Assembly (NCBI GenBank): GCA_041395505.1
Contig: JAWLAG010000001.1
Span: 868,001-932,000 of the forward strand
Source of the DNA: Steroidobacteraceae bacterium
GTDB lineage: Bacteria > Pseudomonadota > Gammaproteobacteria > Steroidobacterales > Steroidobacteraceae
Length of the DNA stretch: 64,000 nucleotides
Direction: 5' to 3'
The notes beneath the pieces were generated by a model. That model was given only the letters and a program-made list of their open reading frames with translations. It was not told the origin of the DNA and made no database searches. Position 1 is the first letter of the stretch; every line of letters starts with the position of its first letter. Positions 8,653 through 17,550 of the stretch are shown piece by piece. The translations under genes and the position numbers were made by a program.

Positions 8653-10899
8653 TCAGAGATTGCGATCGAAGAAATCGACAATACTGTGATAGGCATGCGG
8701 TCCGGTATCGGCGTGGCGCAGCAGACCATGCTTGCTGCCGGGGTAGGGCATGACGAGGAAGGCCTTGTCGAGCCGCTGTAGTTCGGACATCAGCGTCGTG
8801 CTGTGGGTGAACAGCACGTTGTCGTCGGCCATGCCGTGCATCAGCAACAGCCGGCCCCGCAGGTTGTTCGCAAAGCTGAGTACATTGCTGTCGCGGTAGC
8901 CGTCGGGATTGCCGGCGGGCGTGCCCATGTAGCGCTCGGTGTAGTGCGTGTCGTAGAGCCTCCAGTCGGTGACTGGCGCACCCGCGGCGCCCGCCGCAAA
9001 CGTATCGGGCGCCTGCATCAGGCACATGAGGGTCATGTAACCGCCGTAACTCCAGCCGAACACGCCGATGCGCTTCGGGTCGACGAAATCCAGGCTGCTC
9101 AGAAACTCTGCACCACGCACCTGATCGCGTACTTCGACAGACCCCAGGTGATGAAAACCCGCGGCTTCGAACCGGGTGCCGCGAAAGCCGCTGCCGCGAT
9201 TGTCGAGCGTGAATACGACATAGCCATGCTGGGCGAGAATCTGGCGGAAGTAGCCTTCGTTGCTGCGCGGGTAGCCGCCCCAGGCGCGACGCACGCGCTG
9301 GTAGCCGGGTCCGCCATAGACATCGATGATCGCCGGATAGCGCTTGCCCGGCTGCATGTCGGCCGGTGTCAGCATTTGATAGTGGAGCGTCTGCCCGTCT
9401 TCGGCAGTGAGCGTGCCGAACTCGGTCGGTCGGTGGGCATCGGCATAGGGCGCGTAGGGATGCGCGGCATCGAGTTTGTTCTCGATCAATACCGCGAGCT
9501 CCCTGCCATCGGCGCGGCGAAGTGCGACGCGGGGCGGCTGGTCGGGGGTGGAAAAGGTATCGAGGAACAGCCCGGCGTTCGGCGACATGGTGACATCGTG
9601 CCAGCCGCCTTCCGCAGTGACCCGCCGTGGTTCGGCATCCGGCGTGGCGATGTCGAGTGCGTACAGGTGGCGCTCGACGACGGTGTCCTTGTTGGCCGTG
9701 AAATAGATCGTCCGCTCAGCCTGATCGATGCCGCGTATGGTACCGTCCCGGCCGCCGTCGATGACCGTCCACTCGCCACCGGTCAAAGGGCGCAGCAGTT
9801 GGCCGCTGTAATCGAACAGGTAAAGATGCTGGAAGCCACTGCGGCTCGAGGCCAGGATGAACTGCCGTCGTCCGGGCAGCAGGGTGAGACTGCGGGTGAG
9901 CGGCACCCAGCTGTCGCTGTGCTCGATGAACAGGGTGCGCGCGCGACCATCGCTTGCGCTCACATGCTGCAGTTCGAGTTGACGCTGGTCGCGCGACTGG
10001 GTCTGCACGATAAGCCCGCTGCTGTCAGGCAGCCAGTCGACTCTCGCCAGGTATTCGAATGAGGACAGCGCGACGGGCCGCTGTTCGCCGCCATCGATCG
10101 CGATCAGTTGCAAAGTCACCGCGGCGTTGGCGGTACCGGCGTAGGGATAGCGTTGCCTGACCACCTTTACGCCATCGGCCATGATCTCGAAGCGCTCGGC
10201 TTCCTGCACGGGGCTGTCATCGACGCGGGCGACCGCGATTGTTCGCTCATCAGGTGACCACCAGTAGCCCGTGTCGCGATCCATCTCCTCCTGGGCGATG
10301 AACTCGGCCATCCCGAAACTGATGAGGCCGCCGCCGGCGCTGGTGAGCGCCTGCTCCCGTCCTGTCGCCAGGTCGATGATGTACAGGTTCTGCTCACGGA
10401 TGAAGCTCACGAACCTGCCATGGGGAGAGAAACGCGCGTCGGTTTCGTAGGCTGTCGTGTTGGTGAGCCGGCGCACGGCGCTCGCGGCGGGCCTCGTCAA
10501 ATCGTACAGATAGAGGTCGCCATTTTGCGGCACAAGCAGCCGCTTGCCATCGGCCGCGAAACTGTAGTCGACAATGCCCGAGAGCGACGATGTCCGCTGG
10601 CGCTCGCGACGCTCTGCCTCTTCGGCAGACAACGGAATCGCGGCACCGAAACGATCGGCATCGACCAGCAGCCGATGCCGTCGGCTGGCAATGTCATAAG
10701 CCCACAGGTCATAGCGGTCCTTGTCGAGTGCCTTGCCTTTGAGATAGGTGACGAGCCGATTGTCCGGTGAGAAGCGCGCACTGCGCAGGCTCTCACCCGC
10801 GAGATCGGGCGCCGCGAACATGCGCGCGATATCGAGTCCCGTTGCGCTCGCGCAGGCGGGAATCAACAACAGGCAGAGCAACTTTGGCAGGTCTTTCAT
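8653..10899 (-). CDS. S9 family peptidase, dipeptidyl-peptidase IV type
   Basis: A 748-residue secreted serine peptidase with a signal peptide (MKDLPKLLCLLLIPACASA), an N-terminal beta-propeller (about residues 40-490) and a C-terminal alpha/beta-hydrolase domain. The catalytic triad is readable: Ser617 in GWSYGGY, Asp692 in GMADDNV, His724 in GSKHGL. The propeller segment IAQEEMDRDTGYWWSPD holds the double-Glu motif that binds the free N-terminus of substrates in DPP IV, so it probably removes X-Pro dipeptides from peptides in the periplasm. It is divergent from a second S9 peptidase over a 62-bp gap, which suggests joint control and a role in using proline-rich peptides. Confidence 0.92.
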   Translation of the reverse strand: MKDLPKLLCLLLIPACASATGLDIARMFAAPDLAGESLRSARFSPDNRLVTYLKGKALDKDRYDLWAYDIASRRHRLLVDADRFGAAIPLSAEEAERRERQRTSSLSGIVDYSFAADGKRLLVPQNGDLYLYDLTRPAASAVRRLTNTTAYETDARFSPHGRFVSFIREQNLYIIDLATGREQALTSAGGGLISFGMAEFIAQEEMDRDTGYWWSPDERTIAVARVDDSPVQEAERFEIMADGVKVVRQRYPYAGTANAAVTLQLIAIDGGEQRPVALSSFEYLARVDWLPDSSGLIVQTQSRDQRQLELQHVSASDGRARTLFIEHSDSWVPLTRSLTLLPGRRQFILASSRSGFQHLYLFDYSGQLLRPLTGGEWTVIDGGRDGTIRGIDQAERTIYFTANKDTVVERHLYALDIATPDAEPRRVTAEGGWHDVTMSPNAGLFLDTFSTPDQPPRVALRRADGRELAVLIENKLDAAHPYAPYADAHRPTEFGTLTAEDGQTLHYQMLTPADMQPGKRYPAIIDVYGGPGYQRVRRAWGGYPRSNEGYFRQILAQHGYVVFTLDNRGSGFRGTRFEAAGFHHLGSVEVRDQVRGAEFLSSLDFVDPKRIGVFGWSYGGYMTLMCLMQAPDTFAAGAAGAPVTDWRLYDTHYTERYMGTPAGNPDGYRDSNVLSFANNLRGRLLLMHGMADDNVLFTHSTTLMSELQRLDKAFLVMPYPGSKHGLLRHADTGPHAYHSIVDFFDRNL

Positions 10900-10917
10900 G
10901 CGGGCACCTTGGTAAAA

Positions 10918-10939
10918 TCGCGGCGGTGGTAAGCCGCGA
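10918..10939. repeat. inverted repeat between two divergent S9 peptidase genes
   Basis: TCGCGGC and GCCGCGA form 7-bp perfect arms around an 8-nt centre in the 62-bp space between the two peptidase genes. A shared operator is possible; no regulator is identified. Confidence 0.3.
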
Positions 10940-10961
10940 CAGCGGTCCGGGAGTGTAAAAG

Positions 10962-13106
10962 ATGATTCAGCGCATTCGCCAGTTTGCCGTATGCATGAGT
11001 TTCACGCTGCTCGTCGCCGCGGGTTGCGCGAGCCTGCCGCGCACGCGCGGCCTCGACTATCCGCAAACCGCCACCGTCGATCAGTCCGACGACTATCACG
11101 GCACCCGGATCAGCGATCCCTATCGCTGGCTCGAGGAACTCCATTCGCCGCAGACTACGGCCTGGGTCAAGGCGCAGAACGCGTTGTCGCAGCCCTGGCT
11201 CGAGGCCTTGCCGCAGCGGGCCGCGATCAAGTCGAGCCTCGAGAAGCTCTGGCGATACGAGCGCTACGGCGTGCCGCGCAAGGCGGGCGGCCGCTATTTC
11301 TATACCTTCAACGACGGGCACCAGGATCAGGCCGTGCTGTACGTTGCAGACAGCCTCGCTGCGACGCCGCGAGTTCTCTACGACCCGAACAAGGCGCGCG
11401 ACGATGCCACGATCGCAATCGCGCGTTTCGTGCCGAGTGCAGATGGCCGGATCGTAGCCTATTCCACGTCGGACGGCGGTACCGACTGGGACCTGTGGCA
11501 TTTCGTTGCGACCGATGATGCCGTGCCCCTGCCGGATGTGCTGCGACAAACCAAGTTCTGGAATCTTTCCTTCGCCGCCGACGGTTCGGGTGTCTACTAC
11601 AGCCGTTATCCGGCGCTGCCCGACGGGCGCGGCGACGATGGCGGTCGACCGGCCATTTATTTTCACCGCCTGGGGACGGAGCAGTCGAGCGACCGGCTGG
11701 TCTATGAGATCACCGATCATCCGACCCGAGTGCCTGACGGGCTGGTTACCGACGATGGACGCTACCTGATCATCAGCGAATTCGACGGCTATGAAACCAA
11801 TGCCGTGAAGCTGCTGAAGCTTGCGGACGCCAATGCCGCGATCGAGCCGCTCATGAACGACTGGGATGCCTTGTACACCGTGCTCGGTAATGTCGGCGAT
11901 ACGTTCTTCGTGCTGACGACGAACGCTGCGCCGCGGGGCCGCGTCGTCGCCGTGGACGCGGACCGCACCGAGCCGGCGCGATGGCACGCTATCGTTCCTG
12001 AAAGCGCCGACAGCATCGAGTCGGCGAGTCTCGTGGGTGGACGGATCATCGTGACCTATGTCCATGATGCCCACAGCGTGGTTCGGGTGTACGACCCGGG
12101 TGGAGGCGAGAGCACGGAAGTGGCCCTGCCGGGCCTCGGTTCGGTCGGCGGCTTCAATGGACGCGCGGACGATACGGAAACCTTTTTCTCCTTCGTCGAT
12201 CATCTGCGCCCCGCCGAAGTGCTGCGTTACGACATCGCAGGCAATACCGTCCTGCCCTATCGCGAACCGCGGCAGATCCTGGACCCTACTCAGTACCAGA
12301 CGCGCCAGGTGTTCTACGCGAGCCGGGACGGGACCCGGGTGCCGATGTTCATAGTCGAGAAGCGCGGCACCGCAAGTCCTGGCCCGCGTCCGACGCTGCT
12401 CTATGGCTATGGCGGATTCAATGTCTCGCTCACCCCCGCCTACAAGCCCTATGTCCTTGCCTGGCTCGAGATGGGCGGCGTCTATGCCGAGGCGAATCTG
12501 CGCGGCGGTGGCGAATATGGCGAGGCCTGGCACCAGGCCGGTACGCGCGAGCACAAGCAGAACGTATTCGACGATTTCATCGCTGCGGCCGAGTATCTGC
12601 AGCGCGAGAAGATCACCGATCCCCGGCATCTTGCCATCATGGGCCGCAGCAACGGCGGTCTGCTGATCGGCGCCGTTATGCTGCAACGGCCCGAGTTGTT
12701 TGCGGCGGCCCTGCCCGGTGTCGGTGTGCTCGACATGTTGCGCTACCAGCTGGCAAGCGCGAATGCCCGCCAATGGTCGAGCGACTTCGGGCTATCGGAA
12801 AATCCGGGCGATTTTGGCTATCTGCGCGCCTATTCGCCGCTGCACAATGTCGTTCGCGGTCGCTGCTACCCCGCCACGCTGATCACCACCGCGGATCGTG
12901 ATGATCGTGTCGTGCCCTGGCACAGCTACAAATTCGCGGCCACATTGCAGCAGGCGCAGGGTTGCAGCCAGCCGGTGTTGATTCGCATCGAAACGCGTGC
13001 CGGTCATGGCGCCGGCAAGCCGTTGTGGATGCAGATCGATGACTTCGCCGACCAGCTCGCTTTTGCTGCGCAGGCAACTCACCTCGGTGCGCCACCGGCG
13101 CCCTAG
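10962..13106 (+). CDS. prolyl oligopeptidase family lipoprotein (S9A)
   Basis: A 714-residue peptidase of the prolyl oligopeptidase type, which cuts short peptides after proline. The start gives a lipoprotein signal ending in VAAGC (about residue 22), so it is likely lipid-anchored in the envelope. The N-terminal segment with DYHGTRISDPYRWLEE is the family's hallmark and is followed by a seven-bladed propeller. Catalytic residues: Ser563 in MGRSNGG, an Asp within TADRDDRVVP (645-648), His682 in RAGHGAGKP. It is divergent from the DPP IV-type gene and converges on tpm, with both stop codons formed by one CTAG palindrome (13103-13106). Confidence 0.93.
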   Translation: MIQRIRQFAVCMSFTLLVAAGCASLPRTRGLDYPQTATVDQSDDYHGTRISDPYRWLEELHSPQTTAWVKAQNALSQPWLEALPQRAAIKSSLEKLWRYERYGVPRKAGGRYFYTFNDGHQDQAVLYVADSLAATPRVLYDPNKARDDATIAIARFVPSADGRIVAYSTSDGGTDWDLWHFVATDDAVPLPDVLRQTKFWNLSFAADGSGVYYSRYPALPDGRGDDGGRPAIYFHRLGTEQSSDRLVYEITDHPTRVPDGLVTDDGRYLIISEFDGYETNAVKLLKLADANAAIEPLMNDWDALYTVLGNVGDTFFVLTTNAAPRGRVVAVDADRTEPARWHAIVPESADSIESASLVGGRIIVTYVHDAHSVVRVYDPGGGESTEVALPGLGSVGGFNGRADDTETFFSFVDHLRPAEVLRYDIAGNTVLPYREPRQILDPTQYQTRQVFYASRDGTRVPMFIVEKRGTASPGPRPTLLYGYGGFNVSLTPAYKPYVLAWLEMGGVYAEANLRGGGEYGEAWHQAGTREHKQNVFDDFIAAAEYLQREKITDPRHLAIMGRSNGGLLIGAVMLQRPELFAAALPGVGVLDMLRYQLASANARQWSSDFGLSENPGDFGYLRAYSPLHNVVRGRCYPATLITTADRDDRVVPWHSYKFAATLQQAQGCSQPVLIRIETRAGHGAGKPLWMQIDDFADQLAFAAQATHLGAPPAP

Positions 13107-13756
13107 CCGCGAATCAGGTAGGTCGTTTCGGCAAGAGAGCTGACGCCGCGCGCCGCAAAGCGCGCTGCGTCGGCGACCTCGGTATCGCGTTCGAGGCGGG
13201 TGACTTCGCCGCGTCCGCCGTAGCGGGCCATGATTTCATCCTCGAGCACGGAAAACGGCGGGCCCTGCATCTGCGACTGCTCGTATTCGAGCGTCACCAC
13301 GAGTCCTGCAAAACCCGGGGCCAGCAATCTCCAGAGGTGCTCGACGTACATGCCGCGCATGTCGGCAGGCAGCGCTATCAGCGCTGCGCGATCGAAAATC
13401 GCGGCGACACCCTGCAGCTGCTCGCGTCGCAGGCGAAAGAAGTCGCCCTGCCAGAGTTCGATCTGATTGGCGCGATAGCAGGTCATGTCGCGATCGGCGC
13501 GTCGTGTCGGTTGCAGGTTGTTTTCCTCGAAGAACGCGCGCACGGCGATGTCCGAGAGTTCGATGCCGATGACGTGAAAGCCCGCGGCGGCGAGCCACAC
13601 CATGTCGAGGCTCTTGCCGGCGAGCGGCACGAAAACCTTCGCTCCGGCAGGCAAGGCGAGGCGCGACCAATGTCGTTGCAATGCTGCATGCGGCATGGCC
13701 TGGTGAAAACCGATTTCGTTCTGCTGCCACTTGCGCAGCCAGAATTGCGCGTCCAT
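13103..13756 (-). CDS. tpm: thiopurine S-methyltransferase
   Basis: A 217-residue SAM-dependent methyltransferase of the TPMT family. Bacterial members methylate thiopurines and also selenium or tellurium oxyanions. The family opening MDAQFWLRKWQQNEIGFHQ, the SAM-binding FVPLAGKSLDMVWLAAAGFHVIGIELS, and the WQGDFF and IFDRAALIALP segments are all present, at normal length. It is the first gene after yacG-zapD-coaE on the minus strand, only 6 bp downstream of yacG, so it may be the last gene of that operon. Its natural substrate in environmental bacteria is uncertain. Confidence 0.92.
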   Translation of the reverse strand: MDAQFWLRKWQQNEIGFHQAMPHAALQRHWSRLALPAGAKVFVPLAGKSLDMVWLAAAGFHVIGIELSDIAVRAFFEENNLQPTRRADRDMTCYRANQIELWQGDFFRLRREQLQGVAAIFDRAALIALPADMRGMYVEHLWRLLAPGFAGLVVTLEYEQSQMQGPPFSVLEDEIMARYGGRGEVTRLERDTEVADAARFAARGVSSLAETTYLIRG

Positions 13757-13762
13757 GCAGGT

Positions 13763-13942
13763 CTAGCCTTCGCTTTCCGGCTCGCCCGCGAAGTCCTCGT
13801 TCGCCTCGCCGCTGATGGCGCGCTCTTCGGCGAACCATGCGCCGAGATCGACGAGGCGGCAGCGTTCGCTACAGAACGGCCGCTGCGGGAAGGCATCGCT
13901 CCAGGTGATGACCCGGCCGCAATTGGGGCAGGTCAGCTGCAC
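13763..13942 (-). CDS. yacG: DNA gyrase inhibitor / zinc-binding protein YacG
   Basis: A 59-residue zinc-ribbon protein with the four-cysteine pattern CPNCG...FCSERC followed by RLVDLGAWFAEE, the YacG signature. YacG binds the GyrB subunit and blocks gyrase from engaging DNA in Escherichia coli. Longer in-frame starts exist up to about 14230, but they run deep into zapD and give no homologous residues; I chose GTG at 13942, which overlaps the end of zapD by ten bases and places the first cysteine at residue 5. The acidic C-terminal tail is typical. The order zapD-yacG next to coaE is conserved in gammaproteobacteria. Confidence 0.85.
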   Translation of the reverse strand: MQLTCPNCGRVITWSDAFPQRPFCSERCRLVDLGAWFAEERAISGEANEDFAGEPESEG

Positions 13943-14709
13943 GAGATCAGCCGGAAGCGTACATCGCCCTGGTATTGTCTGGAGCGCTCGCCAAGGCCCT
14001 GCCAACACATGAAGCGGATGCTGCATCGGTAGTGGCTGCCGCTCACTTCCGGAAAGAGGCCGAGCTCGCGCGGCACCGCGATGCGAAGCAGCTGCAGGTT
14101 GGCGTCGCGGTCGAGATTGATATGAATGACACCTTCGTTGGCGAGCTCCTCGCGCGCGCGGCCATTCTGGCGCACGATCCAGAGCACTTCGGCAATGGCA
14201 TCGAACAGCGGTCGCAGCAGCGCCAGCCAAGCGCTGAAATCGCGGACACGCTCCTTGGCGGGCTGGTTGAGCCAGAAGTAGTAATCCGGCAAATCGAATT
14301 CGCAGGTGCCGCCCGGGATCGCGCTGCGGTGCTTGATCGCCGCGAGGAACTCCGACTCCTTCAGCGGTTGCATGAAATTGGCGCCGAGTTCCAGGAGTTC
14401 GTTGCGGATGCGCATGAGATTGGACATCACATCGCGCAATCGCGCGACGTCGACACCTTTCTTGCGCTGATACTCGTTCAGAATCGCGAGCTGACGTTCG
14501 AGTTCTTTCATGACATCGGCGCGCGTGTCGCCGCGCGCCGTGATGGCGAGGATTTCCAGAAGCGCGGCGACGGCGGCGCGGCTCGCCCAGTGGCTGTCCT
14601 GGCTGTTGTGATGCAGCGCCTGGTTGTAGAGGAAATCGAGCCGCAGGAAGGTGCGATAGCGCTCGTTGAGCGGTTGCTCGAAGATGAAGTCCGATTCGTC
14701 CTGGGTCAC
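13933..14709 (-). CDS. zapD: cell division protein ZapD
   Basis: A 258-residue ZapD (formerly YacF) protein, a cytoplasmic FtsZ-bundling factor of the Z ring. Recognisable family segments are the opening FEQPLNERYRTFLRLDFLYNQ, the helix with DVMKELERQLAIL, AIKHRSAIPGGTCEFDLPDYYFWL, and near the end HYRCSIRFMCWQ. No membrane segment is present. It lies in the conserved coaE-zapD-yacG group just downstream of pilD, and overlaps yacG by ten bases, which suggests translational coupling. Confidence 0.95.
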   Translation of the reverse strand: MTQDESDFIFEQPLNERYRTFLRLDFLYNQALHHNSQDSHWASRAAVAALLEILAITARGDTRADVMKELERQLAILNEYQRKKGVDVARLRDVMSNLMRIRNELLELGANFMQPLKESEFLAAIKHRSAIPGGTCEFDLPDYYFWLNQPAKERVRDFSAWLALLRPLFDAIAEVLWIVRQNGRAREELANEGVIHINLDRDANLQLLRIAVPRELGLFPEVSGSHYRCSIRFMCWQGLGERSRQYQGDVRFRLISCS

Positions 14710-14754
14710 GTCGCTATTGTGCGTGACAGATGCTGCGCGAGTAAACCTCGTGCT

Positions 14755-15378
14755 TCAGATCGACGCGTCGCGTTTTGCCGACGCCAGTTGCAGGTATCGC
14801 GCATGCAGTTCGGCCACGGCATCGCGTAGCGGCGCAAGCTCGCCGTCATTGACGATCACGTCGTCGGCCAGCGCCAGCCGTTGTTCGCGGCTGGCCTGGG
14901 CCGCAAGTATGGCCCTTGCCTGCGGCTCGCTGCTGCCATCGCGCGCCATCAGCCGCCGCAGCTGCAGCTCCTCCGGGCAATCGACTACGAGCACACGATC
15001 GGCCTCGCGTCGCCCGCCGGTTTCAGCCAGGAGGGGTATGGCCAGTATGGTGTAGGGAGATTCGGCCGCGGTGAGGCGCGTTCGCATCAATTGCCGGATG
15101 GCCGGGTGCGTGATCCTCTCGAGGTCGGCCCGCGCGTTGCTGTCGGCGAAAACGATTGCGCGCAAACGCGGGCGATCGAGAGCGCCGTCGCTGTCGAGAA
15201 TCCCGCTCCCGAAACGTTTGACGATCGCTGCGAGGGCGGGCTCACCCGGTGCCACGACTTCGCGCGCCAGTTCATCGCTGTCGATGATGACGATACCGAG
15301 CGCGGCAAACAGGCGCGATACCGTGGTCTTGCCGCTCGCGATGCCGCCGGTGAGGATGACCGTGTACGGCAAGCCCAT
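14755..15378 (-). CDS. coaE: dephospho-CoA kinase
   Basis: CoaE catalyses the last step of coenzyme A synthesis, phosphorylating the 3' hydroxyl of dephospho-CoA. The 207-residue product has the P-loop GGIASGKT (residues 11-18), the following IIDSDELAREVVAPG segment, and the lid-region HPAIRQLM with catalytic arginines. Length is normal. It is ten bases downstream of pilD and is linked to the pilus block in many gammaproteobacteria, although the functions are unrelated. The start at 15378 aligns with the usual beginning of the family (GLPYTVILTGG). Confidence 0.96.
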   Translation of the reverse strand: MGLPYTVILTGGIASGKTTVSRLFAALGIVIIDSDELAREVVAPGEPALAAIVKRFGSGILDSDGALDRPRLRAIVFADSNARADLERITHPAIRQLMRTRLTAAESPYTILAIPLLAETGGRREADRVLVVDCPEELQLRRLMARDGSSEPQARAILAAQASREQRLALADDVIVNDGELAPLRDAVAELHARYLQLASAKRDASI

Positions 15379-15388
15379 CGCAGGGAGG

Positions 15389-16291
15389 TCAGTGCGCCTG
15401 GCCGAAGAGGCCCAGGTACCGGCTGACGAGCTGCGGCCCCACCAGCATGACGATCCAGCCGGCGCCCGCCAGGTAGGGCCCGAAGGCGATCGGCGTACTC
15501 TTCTCGCGGCCCTGCACGGCGAGCAGGATGCTGCCGGTGACGGCGCCGACCGCGGCCGAGGCGAGAATGATGGGCAGCAGCATCTGCCAACCCATCCACG
15601 CGCCGAGTGCGGCCAGCAGCTTGAAGTCGCCGTAGCCCATCCCCTCCTTGCCAGTGAGCAATTTGAAGAGCTGGTACACGCTCCAGAGCGAGAGGTAACC
15701 GGCCGCTGCGCCCATCAGGGCATCGCGCGGCGCGACCGGTATGGCAAAACCACTGCCGGTCAGCGGCCCGATCAGGCTCGCCAGCAGGCCAAGCCACATC
15801 AGCGGCAGCGTGAGACTGTCCGGTAGCAGCTGCGTGTCGATATCGATGGCGGTGAGGGCGATCAGGAATGCGCTTACCACCATGGCGGCCATGGCGATCC
15901 AGTTGAAGCCGAAGCGCCATGCGACGATCGCGAAGGCCAGTCCCGTGACCAGCTCGATCAGAAAATAGCGCCGACCGATGGCCTTGCCGCACTGGGCGCA
16001 GCGCCCGCGCAGCCACAGGTAGCTGAGGAGCGGCACATTATGTACAGCCTTGATGGGCGCCTGGCAGGCCGGGCAGGCTGAGCGCGGCACGATCAGGTTA
16101 TACGGAGCCGCCGCCTCGGCGGCCTCGGTGCCGCCCATGATCTCCACGCACTGCGCCTTCCAGGCCCGCTCCAGCATGCGCGGCAGGCGGTGGATGACCA
16201 CGTTCAGGAAACTGCCGATGAGGCAGCCGATCAGCGCGGCCGATGCGACATAAATCCAAGGCGCCGACGCGAACGTGTCCGCGATGCCCAA
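15389..16291 (-). CDS. pilD: prepilin leader peptidase / N-methyltransferase PilD
   Basis: An inner-membrane aspartyl peptidase (A24 family) that cuts the short leader off type IV prepilins and methylates the new N-terminal phenylalanine; it often also serves type II secretion pseudopilins. In the 300-residue product the N-terminal cytoplasmic domain keeps the CPAC...CAQC zinc site of the methyltransferase part, and the two catalytic aspartates sit in DIDTQLLPD and GYGDFKLL. About eight membrane spans are visible. It is the last pil gene of the minus-strand block, 16 bp after pilC. Confidence 0.96.
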   Translation of the reverse strand: MGIADTFASAPWIYVASAALIGCLIGSFLNVVIHRLPRMLERAWKAQCVEIMGGTEAAEAAAPYNLIVPRSACPACQAPIKAVHNVPLLSYLWLRGRCAQCGKAIGRRYFLIELVTGLAFAIVAWRFGFNWIAMAAMVVSAFLIALTAIDIDTQLLPDSLTLPLMWLGLLASLIGPLTGSGFAIPVAPRDALMGAAAGYLSLWSVYQLFKLLTGKEGMGYGDFKLLAALGAWMGWQMLLPIILASAAVGAVTGSILLAVQGREKSTPIAFGPYLAGAGWIVMLVGPQLVSRYLGLFGQAH

Positions 16292-16307
16292 GGCGTCGTC
16301 CTTCGGG

Positions 16308-17537
16308 TCAGACGACGGCGCCGAGCTTGAAGATCGGCAGGTACATCGCGATCACGAGGCCGCCGACCAGCACGCCCAGGATGGCCATGATCAAAGGCTC
16401 CAGGAGGCTCGACATGCTGTCCACGGCATTGTCGACATCCTGTTCGTAGAAGGTCGCGACCTTGCCGGTCATTTCATCGAGCGCGCCCGACTCCTCGCCC
16501 ACGGCCACCATCTGGATGACCATGTTGGGAAAGAGCGTGGTGTTTTCCATGGCGCGCTGCAATCGCGTACCGGTGGCGACTTCGTCGCGCATCTTGAGCA
16601 CCGCCGTCTCATAGACGATGTTGCCCGTGGCGCCGGCCACGGACTGCAGGGCTTCGACGAGCGGCACGCCGGCTGCGAACATGGTCGACAGCGTTCGCGC
16701 AAAACGCGCGATGGCGGCCTTGTTCAGAATGGGGCCGATGATCGGCACTTTGAGCGCAGCGCGGTCCATGAATTCGCGCATGGCGCGCGACCGTTTCTTG
16801 AAATAGAAGAATGCGTATACCGCGCCGCCTGCAACGATTGCAATATAGACGCCGCTGTCTTGCACGAATCGCGAAAGATTGATTACAAACTGTGTGAATG
16901 CGGGCAAATCTGCGCCAAATCCTTTGAACAGCGATTCGAACTGGGGAATAACGAATATGAGCAGGATAAGCGTGACGATAATGGCTACGACCATGACCGC
17001 TGCAGGATAGAAAAGTGCCTTCTTCACTTTCTTCTTTAGGGCTTCGGTCTTTTCTTTGTAGGTTGCAATCTTGTCGAGCAGGCTTTCCAATGCGCCAGCC
17101 TGCTCACCCGCCTCAACGAGATTCACATACAGGTCGTCGAAATAAAGTGGGTGCTTGGCCAGCGCTTCGTGCAACGAGGTGCCCGATTCGACATCGGCTT
17201 TCACATCCAGAATGAGCTTCTGCATCGAGGGTTTCTCGACGCCATTGCCTACGATGTCGAAAGCCTGCACGAGTGGAATACCCGCCGCGAGCATGGTTGC
17301 GAGCTGGCGGCTGAAGACGGCGATGTCCTCGGGTTTGACCTTTCCGCCCGCTTTGAGTGCCTGTGACTGTTTCTTGATCTTGCTCGGCGCAATGCCCTGG
17401 CGCCGAAGGTCCGCACGGAGGGCGGCTTCATCGGGCGCGAGGCTCTTGCCCTTGACGCGATTGCCGCGCTTGTCCATGCCCTCCCAGGTGAAGGGCGTGT
17501 CGCGTTTGACGCCGCGGCTTGCAATTGCTGTTGCCAT
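16308..17537 (-). CDS. pilC: type IV pilus inner-membrane platform protein PilC
   Basis: PilC/GspF-family protein of 409 residues with two cytoplasmic T2SSF domains (about residues 75-195 and 280-400), each followed by membrane spans; it anchors and rotates with the extension and retraction ATPases. Family markers include the N-terminal FTWEGMDKRGNRVKG, FSRQLATMLAAGIPL, and the repeated FARTLSTMFAAGVPLVEAL in the second half. It starts 13 bp after pilB, so the two are surely co-translated. Length is as expected. Confidence 0.96.
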   Translation of the reverse strand: MATAIASRGVKRDTPFTWEGMDKRGNRVKGKSLAPDEAALRADLRRQGIAPSKIKKQSQALKAGGKVKPEDIAVFSRQLATMLAAGIPLVQAFDIVGNGVEKPSMQKLILDVKADVESGTSLHEALAKHPLYFDDLYVNLVEAGEQAGALESLLDKIATYKEKTEALKKKVKKALFYPAAVMVVAIIVTLILLIFVIPQFESLFKGFGADLPAFTQFVINLSRFVQDSGVYIAIVAGGAVYAFFYFKKRSRAMREFMDRAALKVPIIGPILNKAAIARFARTLSTMFAAGVPLVEALQSVAGATGNIVYETAVLKMRDEVATGTRLQRAMENTTLFPNMVIQMVAVGEESGALDEMTGKVATFYEQDVDNAVDSMSSLLEPLIMAILGVLVGGLVIAMYLPIFKLGAVV

Positions 17538-17550
17538 AAATCGCTAGTCC

